Of a stretch of DNA of 54,410 nucleotides, positions 1-8,006 are shown one piece after another (within the stretch, counting starts at the first letter, position 1; the number at the start of each line of letters is the position of its first letter). The DNA is taken from the NCBI GenBank assembly GCA_002429085.1, contig DIYR01000199.1:1-54410 (forward strand). Reading direction: 5' to 3'. The position numbers and the translations under genes were made by a program. The notes beneath the pieces are model-generated. The model made no database searches. It was not told where the DNA came from and saw only the letters and a program-made list of their open reading frames with translations. This DNA comes from Flavobacteriales bacterium UBA6049 (GTDB lineage: Bacteria > Bacteroidota > Bacteroidia > Flavobacteriales_G > Salibacteraceae).

Positions 1-193
1 GACATTGGCAAAATACTAAAATGAAACGTTTGCTAACAATGTCTTACAAGCAATGCTCAGGCAAATCAGAATACCTCCTCACCCGCCAGTTCGGCTAACA
101 CAGATTTGTAGTCCATGCCACAGGTAACCACCACACGTTTCTCAACACCGAACCAAATTTCCATTAACATTGAGTAGATTAGCACCTACATAA
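1..193. other. non-coding left edge with REP-like imperfect palindrome
   Basis: No convincing gene is seen here. Positions 99-117 form a small imperfect inverted repeat. Read on the minus strand it contains GGACTACAAATC, and the flanks CATGGA and TCTGTG could pair as RNA if G-U wobbles are allowed. From memory, GGA-CTACAAA-TCC-like palindromes recur between genes in Bacteroidetes, so this may be the remnant of a dispersed palindromic repeat; copy number cannot be judged from this window. The 7-mer gctaaca occurs twice, about 60 bases apart. Confidence 0.25.
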
Positions 194-565
194 ATGAAAA
201 ACTTAACCAACCGCAGAATCATTATTTCAGGACTTGTTTCTTACAAAGTCAATTTAGAAGAACTATTACAGCCAATTAGAATTGAAATTGAACAATTTCA
301 TGGCATAATAGTAAGGGAACATGTACAAAGACGTGGGGTTTCGAGAAGCAGAAAACCAGGAGGCTCAAAAGACTTAGACAAACCTTTGAATGCCCGAATT
401 TGCATAAGCTCAGGAAAAGCTGAAGAACTAAAAGAATTGGTACAGCAACTAAATTGCGATCTCATCGTTTTTGTGAGTGAACTCACCAAGTCGCAACAAA
501 GAAATCTTGAAGAGCTCACCGAAACTGAAGTAAGGGTTTGCAACCCCATTAGTAGAAACTTTTAG
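194..565 (+). CDS. free-standing HflX N-terminal-domain protein (no GTPase domain)
   Basis: The 123-residue product matches the N-terminal alpha/beta domain of the ribosome-associated GTPase HflX. It keeps the QRR signature (residues 45-47), the GKAEELKELV segment, the DLIVFVSELTKSQQRNLEEL block, and ends at VRVCNPIS, where full HflX continues with VxDRTxLIL and then the coiled coil and G domain. HflX proteins are usually more than 350 residues, so this is only the first third. The reading frame is intact with its own ATG and TAG, and no G1 or G3 motif is seen downstream. A 15-bp inverted repeat (566-580) follows the stop directly. It could be a functional stand-alone domain, perhaps competing with HflX, or the preserved stump of a broken gene. 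Similarity to HflX is clear; function is unknown. Confidence 0.75.
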   Translation: MKNLTNRRIIISGLVSYKVNLEELLQPIRIEIEQFHGIIVREHVQRRGVSRSRKPGGSKDLDKPLNARICISSGKAEELKELVQQLNCDLIVFVSELTKSQQRNLEELTETEVRVCNPISRNF

Positions 566-580
566 TTAGTGTAACACTAA
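566..580 (+). repeat. 15-bp perfect inverted repeat after the HflX-N gene
   Basis: TTAGTGT-A-ACACTAA is a perfect 7-1-7 inverted repeat that begins at the base after the stop codon and is followed by tctttt. It may be a weak intrinsic terminator or mRNA 3'-end hairpin. Confidence 0.35.
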
Positions 581-654
581 TCTTTTATGAGAATTTAGTT
601 TGCTTTATGATCAAAGCCCTACTTTTTACAGCGAAGAGAATTGCAGCACATTAA

Positions 655-1038
655 ATGGAACACCTTGCCCTACATAGCGACTTGGAATTAGAGCAATTCT
701 GCGAATGCTTAGAAAGCATTTTCAGTCTTCCCAAATTTCAATATGATTCAGAGAATGAAACCGAATGGGGACAATCTTACAAAGGTGAATTGAGTATTAA
801 TGTGAGCAGGCCTTTTAAAGAAGGTACTCTGACAGAATGGGATAATACTGTACCTCAAGGTTGTAATTTTGGAATTACATTAAACAAACATGGAATTCAA
901 TTAGAAGAGATTTTAGAAATTGGACAATTGATCGCCAATAAATTTAGAGAAACGGTATTCTACCATCGAACTTGGGAAGGTCCAGAGAAAAACATCAAAA
1001 GAGAATTTGAAATAAAAACGAACTACAACAAAAGGTAA
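655..1038 (+). CDS. hypothetical small soluble protein
   Basis: The 127-residue product is acidic and soluble, without signal peptide or membrane segment. It contains a WDNTVPQGCNFGI segment and a YHRTWEGP segment near the C-terminus. I do not recognise the family with certainty. Size, composition and position beside an Imm11-like gene would suit an immunity-type protein, but that is only inference. It is separated by about 90 bp from the gene before and 136 bp from the gene after, all on the same strand. The ATG at 655 follows a short AT-rich leader with no clear Shine-Dalgarno sequence. The downstream gap has a short inverted repeat, CCTTAAA (1112-1118) with TTTAAGG (1128-1134), without a T-run. 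Confidence 0.6.
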   Translation: MEHLALHSDLELEQFCECLESIFSLPKFQYDSENETEWGQSYKGELSINVSRPFKEGTLTEWDNTVPQGCNFGITLNKHGIQLEEILEIGQLIANKFRETVFYHRTWEGPEKNIKREFEIKTNYNKR

Positions 1039-1174
1039 AATGACCTAGAGCAAATTCATCGACCATTGGAAGAATGGCCTCCATTAGCACAAACTCTTAG
1101 TCCACACCTCCCCTTAAAAAACTTCACTTTAAGGCACACAAATTGCTAGCTAGCCAAATCAAAATGCTAGGATT

Positions 1175-1594
1175 ATGCGAATTGTCGTTCTGTTATTAAT
1201 GATGTTCTGCCATCTGGCAACCTTTTCGCAAGAGAAGAAGTTTGAGCGCTTTCTAAATGACCTAAACACCTATGCAGCTAACAGTTACTTACAAACCTTT
1301 ACTCAAATAGATTCCATCCCAAACTGGAGAGGTTATGAATTGAAATGGGTTCACACCAGAGGAACATATGGAGGTTCCCCGTATTATGGTGAAGGTAAAG
1401 CTACTTGCAGCAATTCTGAAAGGACAAATACAGAACCTGCCTTCTCATCTCCTTTGACGAGCAAACCAGAAGTTCTATCTGTCACGCAAATTGGCTATAA
1501 ATACGTCATCGAAAAACTATCCTACCCAGAGCCATACCCTACATCTGCTATTCACTATGTATTTGTTACACGGTATTATGTCACCCAAGATTAG
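1175..1594 (+). CDS. small secreted protein of unknown function
   Basis: The 139-residue product starts with a clear signal peptide (MRIVVLLLMMFCHLATFSQ, cleavage likely near residue 19) and so is exported. The mature part is rich in Tyr, Ser and Thr (for example RGTYGGSPYYGEGKATCSN and KLSYPEPYPTS) and ends with a hydrophobic strand, FVTRYYVTQD, which looks like a beta-rich fold. A single cysteine remains in the mature chain. There is no recognisable domain. It is the third of four unrelated small plus-strand genes at the edge of the window; gaps of 136 and 117 bp argue against tight coupling. Confidence 0.6.
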   Translation: MRIVVLLLMMFCHLATFSQEKKFERFLNDLNTYAANSYLQTFTQIDSIPNWRGYELKWVHTRGTYGGSPYYGEGKATCSNSERTNTEPAFSSPLTSKPEVLSVTQIGYKYVIEKLSYPEPYPTSAIHYVFVTRYYVTQD

Positions 1595-1711
1595 GAAAAC
1601 CCATTTCTAATAACATAACAGTACACTCATCCGCTCAAACACCAATCTGCTACTAATTTCAGGTCGCCAATCAGAAAATAAAATGGTACATTTTCAAACT
1701 AAACTATAACC

Positions 1712-2422
1712 TTGGCCACATCAGTTTACAACATAAGCGAAGCTTCAGGCACAAAAGAGACTGGAACTATCTATCCTCAAATACAGAACTCTATAGGTGG
1801 TAATTATTGGAATGACGGTCGCGAAGGGTCAGTACAAAATCTAAAATCACTCAGAATCCCTCCTGATAAGGAGATAGAATTTGGCACACTTGTATTAAAT
1901 ACAGAAGCTAAATTCACCGATCTACTAAGTACAAGTCTAATATCTTCATCTGGATTACTACTTAGTACAAAAGCTATTCAACTGATCGAAAAACTAAATC
2001 TTGGATCTTATCAATTGTATCCTGTAACGGTACAAAAAAGAAAACGCATAGAACAATACTATTGGTTACATCATGCAAACGACTTTTCTATCCATATCGA
2101 TTATTATAGCTCCGTTTTTGTTACTGAAAGAATGACCGATAAAATACAGTCACCTATTCAATTAACCTCTTTTAGTCATTTGACGGAAGAACTAGACATA
2201 CTCATTAACAAATGGAAAACAGGTAAGATTCGTTTTACAACTATCAAACCTAAAAGTGTAGAACTAAATTCATCTGCTCCTCCAGTTGATCTCTTTTGTT
2301 TCGGCCGATTAGGAACAGAACAGTACATAAGTGAGAATCTAAAAAACGTGATCAAGTCACATGCCTTGACAGGTATTGATATATCAAAATCGGACATATA
2401 CGCTAGAAAGCAATCAAACTAA
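1712..2422 (+). CDS. Imm11/DUF1629-like putative immunity protein
   Basis: The 236-residue soluble protein has the layout of the Imm11/DUF1629 group: a central stretch with LLLSTKAIQLIEKLNLGSYQLYP, a YYWLHHAND segment, and a closing segment with FGRLGTEQYISENLKNVIKSHALTGIDI. Proteins of this group often neutralise contact-dependent or polymorphic toxins in the cytoplasm, but no toxin gene lies in this window. The start is a TTG at 1712: an in-frame TAA at 1700-1702 blocks extension, and the first in-frame ATG is far inside the conserved region. The unusual start, or a lost upstream ATG, leaves some doubt whether the gene is fully active. The family match comes from motif recall. Confidence 0.6.
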   Translation: MATSVYNISEASGTKETGTIYPQIQNSIGGNYWNDGREGSVQNLKSLRIPPDKEIEFGTLVLNTEAKFTDLLSTSLISSSGLLLSTKAIQLIEKLNLGSYQLYPVTVQKRKRIEQYYWLHHANDFSIHIDYYSSVFVTERMTDKIQSPIQLTSFSHLTEELDILINKWKTGKIRFTTIKPKSVELNSSAPPVDLFCFGRLGTEQYISENLKNVIKSHALTGIDISKSDIYARKQSN

Positions 2423-2602
2423 ACATACATCTACAATCTACTTAAGAATAGTCTAATTCTCTATTTCATGCACCACAAATCATCGTGAACACCTCAAAAT
2501 CAAACCTTAACAAATCTTAACAGCGAACATTTCGGTATTCACAAGTATATTCACGGTCTCAAGATCACTATTAGTTAGTCTTAACCCAATTTTTTTTGAC
2601 CT

Positions 2603-4036
2603 ATGAAATTCATCTTGTCGGTAGTAGCGTCTTTGCTACTTGTTTCTAACTCTTTTGGTCAGCGTGACTTTATTCAACTTGAAACAAATAAGACCCTAGG
2701 ACTATTTAGTTTCCTAGAAACCAGTTCTCAGCAAATAGGTACATCCAGTTCGTTTACGATATACATTCTTAAAGCATATCAACAAGATCAAACATTTAGT
2801 CAACTCATCAATACCTACACTAGCCTCAACTTAGATTATTCATTTAACAGGCAAGAGTTTCCCGAAAGACGACCTTCTTACACCACAACTAAAGACTTGC
2901 TATGGGTAGCTGCTTCTAACTCAAAAGATATTGACGATTTCAGTAAACGCATTATTGGTTTACTTCCCCATTCAACACATACGCAGTTTATTGCATTACT
3001 GCATCAATCCTTGCCCTATTACGAAGAATTGGTTTGGAAAAAAGAGCAGGAAAACATTCGTAAGATTGAAGATGAATTAGCCAACTACAAAAGTCAAATA
3101 AGCGATCTATACCTTCAAATAAGTCAATTCTACAACACCTCTTGGGACATGAGCATTCCGTTTAAGATAGAACTCTACCCTATCCCCTTAGAAAGCGGCA
3201 ATACAACTGCTATTCCAAAAGGAAATTTGCTCATCTGCGGATTTTTATCGCATAACGAAAACGAATACAAGGGCTTGTTGGGCATCATCATTCATGAGAT
3301 GTGCCATATTCTCTATGATGCACAATCTGTAGAGTTTCAGCACCAAATGGAACAATGGTTCACTAATTCAACATCTGCTTATGCTCCACTAGCCTATTCG
3401 TTTATCAACGAAGGTTTGGCAACAGCATTGGGTAACGGATGGGCATACAAACAAATACATTCCAGTATAGATTCTGGTGAATGGTATAACAACAAACACA
3501 TTGACGGCTTTGCACATGCTATATTCCCACTTGTTGAGCGTTACTTAGCTGAGGGGAAGAGCATAGATCAGGATTTTGTAGATGAATCAATTCAGTTATT
3601 CGAACAAACATTTCCCAAAGCCACTCAAGAAACCGCCATTTTAATGAATAGTATACACCTGTTTGCCAATACAGAGAAAGAAGATGAACTGAATGAAATA
3701 GCCAACTCTATTCACCAATATTTTAACATTCGATCTATGCACTTCTCCACTCCTATTCTTGATACAGAATCACAGGAAAGATTTGACAACAAACAAGTAA
3801 CCAAGCTATTTATTATTGAATCTGAAAACGCGAACACACTAAAGGGCCTACAAAGAGCTTTCCCAAATTTAAACATTGAAACCCCACTGAATTCTATTGA
3901 TATTCTGAATGATGAAACAACCAATAGTGTTATAATCATCATGAATTTAGAGAGCTTCGAAAAATTGAAAGATGGTTACAGCACATTAGCTCGTGTTCCT
4001 TACCTAGAACATGGAATAAATCATGTTATAAACTGA
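2603..4036 (+). CDS. secreted HExxH zinc metallopeptidase
   Basis: The 477-residue product carries a signal peptide (residues 1-19, ending NSFGQ). The zinc-protease motif HEMCH lies at residues 231-235, inside IIIHEMCHILYDA. A second acidic ligand is probably E270 in FINEGLATALG, 35 residues later, the gluzincin arrangement. A charged helical segment (about 145-175) precedes the catalytic domain; the C-terminal third has no known motif. It should act in the periplasm or outside the cell on proteins or peptides. No lipobox and no type IX sorting domain are seen. The gene stands alone after a 180-bp gap. It may belong to an uncharacterised M1/M4-like clan member; the precise peptidase family is not certain. 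Confidence 0.7.
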   Translation: MKFILSVVASLLLVSNSFGQRDFIQLETNKTLGLFSFLETSSQQIGTSSSFTIYILKAYQQDQTFSQLINTYTSLNLDYSFNRQEFPERRPSYTTTKDLLWVAASNSKDIDDFSKRIIGLLPHSTHTQFIALLHQSLPYYEELVWKKEQENIRKIEDELANYKSQISDLYLQISQFYNTSWDMSIPFKIELYPIPLESGNTTAIPKGNLLICGFLSHNENEYKGLLGIIIHEMCHILYDAQSVEFQHQMEQWFTNSTSAYAPLAYSFINEGLATALGNGWAYKQIHSSIDSGEWYNNKHIDGFAHAIFPLVERYLAEGKSIDQDFVDESIQLFEQTFPKATQETAILMNSIHLFANTEKEDELNEIANSIHQYFNIRSMHFSTPILDTESQERFDNKQVTKLFIIESENANTLKGLQRAFPNLNIETPLNSIDILNDETTNSVIIIMNLESFEKLKDGYSTLARVPYLEHGINHVIN

Positions 4037-4129
4037 CTTTCAAAGTCTGATGTTTTGTTCTTAAAACAAAGAGTATTTAACACGAATACAGTTTAAACTT
4101 ATACGCCTTACTATAAAATAATGTGGGCA

Positions 4130-4154
4130 ATGTACACATAGTTTATGTGTACAT
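4130..4154. repeat. perfect 11-3-11 inverted repeat
   Basis: ATGTACACATA, a 3-base loop GTT, then TATGTGTACAT. It could be a regulator-binding operator, a hairpin at the end of the metallopeptidase transcript, or the terminus of a small repeat element. There is no T-run right after it, so it is not a typical intrinsic terminator. Confidence 0.6.
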
Positions 4155-4254
4155 ATATTGTGATTTTTAGCGAAACATAGATTATGTACTTAACAGGAAG
4201 CTATTTACGTACAAGCAGTTCAGTCAGTGATAAGCCTGCAGTAGCCAGAAGTGC

Positions 4255-4273
4255 GTGTTTTCGAAGAAAACAC
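4255..4273. repeat. perfect 8-3-8 hairpin inside candidate structured element
   Basis: GTGTTTTC, loop GAA, GAAAACAC. It is enclosed by the complementary words GCCTG (4234-4238) and CAGGC (4273-4277, sharing one base), so a longer bulged stem is possible. See the intergenic entry for the surrounding pairing words. Confidence 0.45.
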
Positions 4274-4339
4274 AGGCATCTAGGCGTAACAAGTGGCTGG
4301 TGCGCAGCAATCACCTCTGAATTAACTTGACTTTTTTTG

Positions 4340-4370
4340 CTTCTTTTTTGTGTCAAGGCAAAAAGAGAAG
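4340..4370. repeat. T-rich/A-rich hairpin of a common Bacteroidetes intergenic type
   Basis: CTTCTTTTTTG (4340-4350) and CAAAAAGAGAAG (4359-4370) are near-complementary; CTTGAC just upstream also matches GTCAAG inside. From memory, words of the type CTTGA-CACAAAAAAG-...-TCAAGGC recur between genes in many Bacteroidetes. It could act as a bidirectional terminator for the flanking convergent genes. Confidence 0.4.
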
Positions 4371-4435
4371 AGGGAAAAATGGACTAAAATCCCACAGTAT
4401 TCTAAATAGTGTCAACTTATATATCTATTCCAGCA

Positions 4436-5350
4436 TCAACGCCATCGTAACAGACTAACTCCTACACCTATCGTAGTTTGCTTATGGTTATAATCTATCA
4501 TGTTTTCTCCGTAACCATGAAACACTTGTAACATAGCAAACAAATTATCCATCAACTGGTAATTGTATTGAAAACGCAGACTACCTCTGTTGTTCTCTCC
4601 AAACCTCATTGAATGACGCAAAGCAAGACTTACATTGTGTCTATTCTTAGAAAAAGCGGTAAGCAACTCTCCTCGACCAACATAATCCTCAATATCTGGG
4701 TTGTTATCTTCTTCAGCCTCTTCTTGTAAACGTATCCACGGATTTAGAACAATGCTCCAATTTTTACTTTCCCACCCCGCTTGAAATGTCACTCTATTCC
4801 AACTTCGCGAATAAGGATTCGACTTACCATTACTTTGATGGTTGATTCCGGCTCCGAAATAGACTCCATCCAATCCAAACAACTTGTAGTTTACTGGAAA
4901 TACCATTAATACTTCAGGTTCGTAATTGGTTTCTCTAAAAGGTCTTGAAATGGCAGCATTGTAAAATTGCCATTTAGATAATTGAGTATAAGCCACCCAA
5001 AAATCAATTTTAGTTTTCTTGTTTCTATTAATACGCCCTACTCTAGCTTTAAAACTCAATTGAAAGGTTAGTTCAGCATTCTCATATTTGGTAGGTACTT
5101 TAACCGTATTTATTGGGTTATCGCTCTGTGGCAAATTGTTGATTTCGTCTATGTAATTAAAGGGTAGCAAGTAAACAGGTTTATAGGGCATAATCTTAAA
5201 TGATTTCACCTTGTCTTTATCTAGCAACCAACGCTCAGTTAAACTTGAATTTACCTGATTAACCAAAAGTTCTTTTTCTTGACCACTCACATTCGTTACC
5301 CAAGACAATACAAGTGTTGTAAAGATTATTAGAAAGCGATATTGTAGCAT
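4436..5350 (-). CDS. pldA: outer-membrane phospholipase A (PldA family)
   Basis: The 304-residue protein has a signal peptide (to about residue 23, ending VSGQ) and a beta-barrel body ending in an aromatic-rich strand (VGVSLLRWR), typical of outer-membrane insertion. The catalytic residues of PldA are all present: H171 and S173 in NHQSNGKSNP and N185 in SRSWNR, the same spacing as His142/Ser144/Asn156 of E. coli PldA. The YTQLSKWQ motif upstream is also a family hallmark. PldA is a calcium-dependent, dimerising enzyme that hydrolyses phospholipids misplaced in the outer leaflet of the outer membrane. The gene is convergent with the metallopeptidase gene and separated from the TonB receptor by about 300 bp. 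Its role as a membrane-asymmetry keeper is inferred from the family. Confidence 0.9.
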   Translation of the reverse strand: MLQYRFLIIFTTLVLSWVTNVSGQEKELLVNQVNSSLTERWLLDKDKVKSFKIMPYKPVYLLPFNYIDEINNLPQSDNPINTVKVPTKYENAELTFQLSFKARVGRINRNKKTKIDFWVAYTQLSKWQFYNAAISRPFRETNYEPEVLMVFPVNYKLFGLDGVYFGAGINHQSNGKSNPYSRSWNRVTFQAGWESKNWSIVLNPWIRLQEEAEEDNNPDIEDYVGRGELLTAFSKNRHNVSLALRHSMRFGENNRGSLRFQYNYQLMDNLFAMLQVFHGYGENMIDYNHKQTTIGVGVSLLRWR

Positions 5351-5657
5351 TTACTGATCTGATGTATTGAAATGAATGATAAAAGAGCATCTTCAACATA
5401 TACTCTACTCTATTGTGGCCCCAAATTTTAAGCAGACTACAATACCGCAAAACTAGTCAGTTTATTCTGCACCTTATCGGCAAAAGTCCATACGTATGAA
5501 ATTCTGAACAAAGGACTAGAATTCAGCATTGAATAAAACAACACTCTTCCCTATTTCCTTTCAGATCCATGTAAATTGATTACGTTCGATTTGGGGAGAA
5601 TACCGTTTTCATGAAAACAAGCTAATGAGGCAGTAACTATCTTAATTAAGTTACATA
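5351..5657. other. 307-bp intergenic region
   Basis: It contains the upstream region of pldA and the downstream region of the TonB-receptor gene. A perfect 14-bp palindrome, GTTTTCATGAAAAC, lies at 5605-5618, and a hairpin with arms GTAACT (5633-5638) and AGTTAC (5649-5654) sits just after the receptor's stop codon. Neither has a T-run. No gene or other clear element is seen. Confidence 0.4.
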
Positions 5658-8006
5658 CTACTTCAGAACTTGCAACGGAACGGTCAACGAAACACCCACG
5701 TTTCTACCTGGCTCAGGAACATTAATTTGACGATAACGACTCAAGTGATCAAAATACTGCTCGTCTAGTGCATTTTGAATCGAGACTAATAGAACTATTG
5801 GAACTCTCCAACTACTCATTTCAAGTCTTCCCCAAGCAGAAAGTAGGTTATAGCTTGGCGTAGTTTGTTCGTTACGTTCAACTCTGTCTTGCTCAGAAAC
5901 TAAGGTATACGTTGCACCAATCTCCCATGTAATTTTCTTAGAATCTCGGTATGATGCAGTAAATGCATTTCGTAATGGAGGTATAAATGGTAATGGTAGT
6001 TCTGTTTGAAGATTCTGAGCATACACTCCATCCAACTGGTGACCTACAGTAAAATGGTTTGTGATAGCATATTGAACTTGCCATTCAGCACCAGCAAAAA
6101 AGGCTTCTGTAGACAAATATTGATACACCTGTCCACCATCTGGTAAACGTGAGAAAAATGGAGAAGGACTCAAGAAGATATAGTTCGTAAAGTAATTTGT
6201 AAACAATGAGAGAGACACATTCCATGCTTTAGTTTGGTATGTATGATTCCAATCAAATTGATAACCTATTTCAGGATCAATAATTGGGGCACCTCTTTCG
6301 TGCCTAAATGTACCGTGATGTATTCCATCACTCGCCAGTTCTGCAATATTTGGCGTACGGAAGGTACGTGCCACATTAAACTTTTGCTCGTAATGTTCTG
6401 TCAAATCCCAGGCTAGCCCTAATGCTCCAGATAAGGATGAAAACGTTCTATCAATTGAACTTCGTTCTCCTATCACCTCAGTTAACTCTCCATTCACATC
6501 TCTAATTCGAGCTGGACCTCCATCTGCTTGTAAAAAAGCAGCATCATACCTTAACCCACCCGATAGAGTTATGGTTCCTGTGACATCATAAGCAGCCATA
6601 GCAAAACCTCCTACATTTTGCTGCTGATAAGCTGGGATTAAGTATTCAAATCCATCAATCTCATTATCCAAAAAACTAGATTGAATACCGTACTCAATTT
6701 CCAATTCATCAGTAATTTCTTGTTCTATTACTGCATTTGCTGTGATGGTTTGTAAACGCAAGTTAAGCGCCAAGACATCCGAAGGATCAATAAAGGTAAC
6801 TCCATGATTATGCGGCCTCGCAAACTCATTGCGATCGTTCAACTGATATCCAACATCCAATTTTGCTATGGTTTTATCCCAATAAGCCGATGTATTCCAA
6901 ATCAGGTTATCATGATAAATCCGCTGCTTAGGCAAATCAATGTCTCTATCATCATCTGGTTGCAAGTTATAGGCTCTTGGTACACCCATTGCTCCAGGAA
7001 ATAAACCTGTTTCTAAATCATACCTAGAATAGGTCAATTGAGAATTTCCCCATTCAAATTCTCGACCCAATCTTACAAATGCATGTTGCTCGTTGAGGGC
7101 TGTATTTTTCAGTTTTTCATCATAAATAGGCAACACATAATCATTGTATACAAATTCATTTGCCGGCACACGCAAATCACTCGACTTAGCTCGGGTATAT
7201 CCTCCAAACAGAAACCACTTATTCCATTTTCCAGCAGCTTTCGCATGAACCCCCAACTGATCATTGTTCGACCTATAAAACGTAGTAATATCAGTACGTA
7301 ACCCAGTTGTATCAGGAATTTCAGTCTGTTTTACTTGAATGACACCAGCTGTAGCATCTGAACCAAAACGTAAAGCAGATGGACCTTTCACAACTTGCAC
7401 CTCATCTGCTTGAAAGGGGTCTATCTCTAATCCATGATCGCTCCCCCACTGTTGTCCTTCTTGCTTTATACCATTTGAATTAACTTGAACCCTATTAGAA
7501 GTCATTCCCCGAATAACGGGTTTACCAATACCTGCACCAGTACTTTGAACGCGTAATCCGGGTTGAGACGATAACGCCAAGCTTAAGTTAGTAGCACTTT
7601 CTTGCCTGATTCGTTGTTGATCAATATCCACTTTATTCAATGCCTGATGACCCAGACCCTGGTGACCTTCAACTAAAACTTGGTCTAACTGCAGAGAGCT
7701 TGGTGTAAGTTCAACCCAAAGCTCTTCATCCTTCACGAGGTTCACATCCTTAAAAAGGGTATCAAACCCTACAGAAGTAATTGTGAGTTGGTATTCCCCT
7801 TTAGGTAAATTGACAAAAAATGAACCATCAACCTGAGATACGATAAGCTCTGGAACACCACTCATTTGAATATGTGCACCAGGAATCTCACCACCTTCAG
7901 TACTTACCACTTTGCCATGTAAATGGATTTGTGCTCCTACTATATGCGGCAGCGCTACAGTAAAAACTACGCTAAGCAGCCTGAATACAATCCTTACAAG
8001 TTCCAT
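5658..8006 (-). CDS. ZnuD-like TonB-dependent outer-membrane receptor (putative zinc)
   Basis: The 782-residue protein has a signal peptide (ending LPHIVGAQ), an N-terminal carboxypeptidase-regulatory-like domain (about 20-95; GKVVSTEGGEIPGAHI), a plug domain (VIRGMTSNRVQVNSNGIKQ, then EVQVVKGPSALRFGSDATAGVIQV), and a beta-barrel closing with YFDHLSRYRQINVPEPGRNV, an ending typical of ZnuD-type metal receptors. It would import a metal or metal complex across the outer membrane using TonB energy. I chose the ATG at 8006, which gives a normal signal peptide; an earlier in-frame ATG at 8036 would add ten residues before it. This start overlaps the 3' end of the Zur-type gene by 35 bp, so the two are probably co-transcribed and perhaps translationally coupled. 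Zinc as substrate is inferred from the receptor type, the Zur-like neighbour and the palindromes upstream. Confidence 0.85.
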   Translation of the reverse strand: MELVRIVFRLLSVVFTVALPHIVGAQIHLHGKVVSTEGGEIPGAHIQMSGVPELIVSQVDGSFFVNLPKGEYQLTITSVGFDTLFKDVNLVKDEELWVELTPSSLQLDQVLVEGHQGLGHQALNKVDIDQQRIRQESATNLSLALSSQPGLRVQSTGAGIGKPVIRGMTSNRVQVNSNGIKQEGQQWGSDHGLEIDPFQADEVQVVKGPSALRFGSDATAGVIQVKQTEIPDTTGLRTDITTFYRSNNDQLGVHAKAAGKWNKWFLFGGYTRAKSSDLRVPANEFVYNDYVLPIYDEKLKNTALNEQHAFVRLGREFEWGNSQLTYSRYDLETGLFPGAMGVPRAYNLQPDDDRDIDLPKQRIYHDNLIWNTSAYWDKTIAKLDVGYQLNDRNEFARPHNHGVTFIDPSDVLALNLRLQTITANAVIEQEITDELEIEYGIQSSFLDNEIDGFEYLIPAYQQQNVGGFAMAAYDVTGTITLSGGLRYDAAFLQADGGPARIRDVNGELTEVIGERSSIDRTFSSLSGALGLAWDLTEHYEQKFNVARTFRTPNIAELASDGIHHGTFRHERGAPIIDPEIGYQFDWNHTYQTKAWNVSLSLFTNYFTNYIFLSPSPFFSRLPDGGQVYQYLSTEAFFAGAEWQVQYAITNHFTVGHQLDGVYAQNLQTELPLPFIPPLRNAFTASYRDSKKITWEIGATYTLVSEQDRVERNEQTTPSYNLLSAWGRLEMSSWRVPIVLLVSIQNALDEQYFDHLSRYRQINVPEPGRNVGVSLTVPLQVLK

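Larger units (their letters stand above)
4037..4435. other. 399-bp intergenic region with several strong inverted repeats
   Basis: The region lies between two convergent genes and shows no convincing protein gene; the longest ATG frame is a 48-codon frame at 4184-4330 with no recognisable product. It holds a perfect 11-3-11 inverted repeat (4130-4154), a perfect 8-3-8 hairpin (4255-4273) flanked by GCCTG (4234-4238) and CAGGC (4273-4277), a long-range pair GTGAT (4227-4231) with ATCAC (4310-4314), and a T-rich then A-rich hairpin (4340-4370). Together these look like a structured RNA or a composite intergenic repeat rather than spacer. Confidence 0.45.

Noticed and set aside
194..2422. Integron-like gene-cassette array of small co-directional genes
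   Set aside because: The gaps (566-654, 1039-1174, 1595-1711) share no attC-like inverted sites or common core words and no integrase is present.
4184..4330. Small 48-codon ORF in the intergenic region
   Set aside because: The composition is unlike proteins, there is no leader or signal, and it overlaps the predicted hairpins; treated as non-coding.
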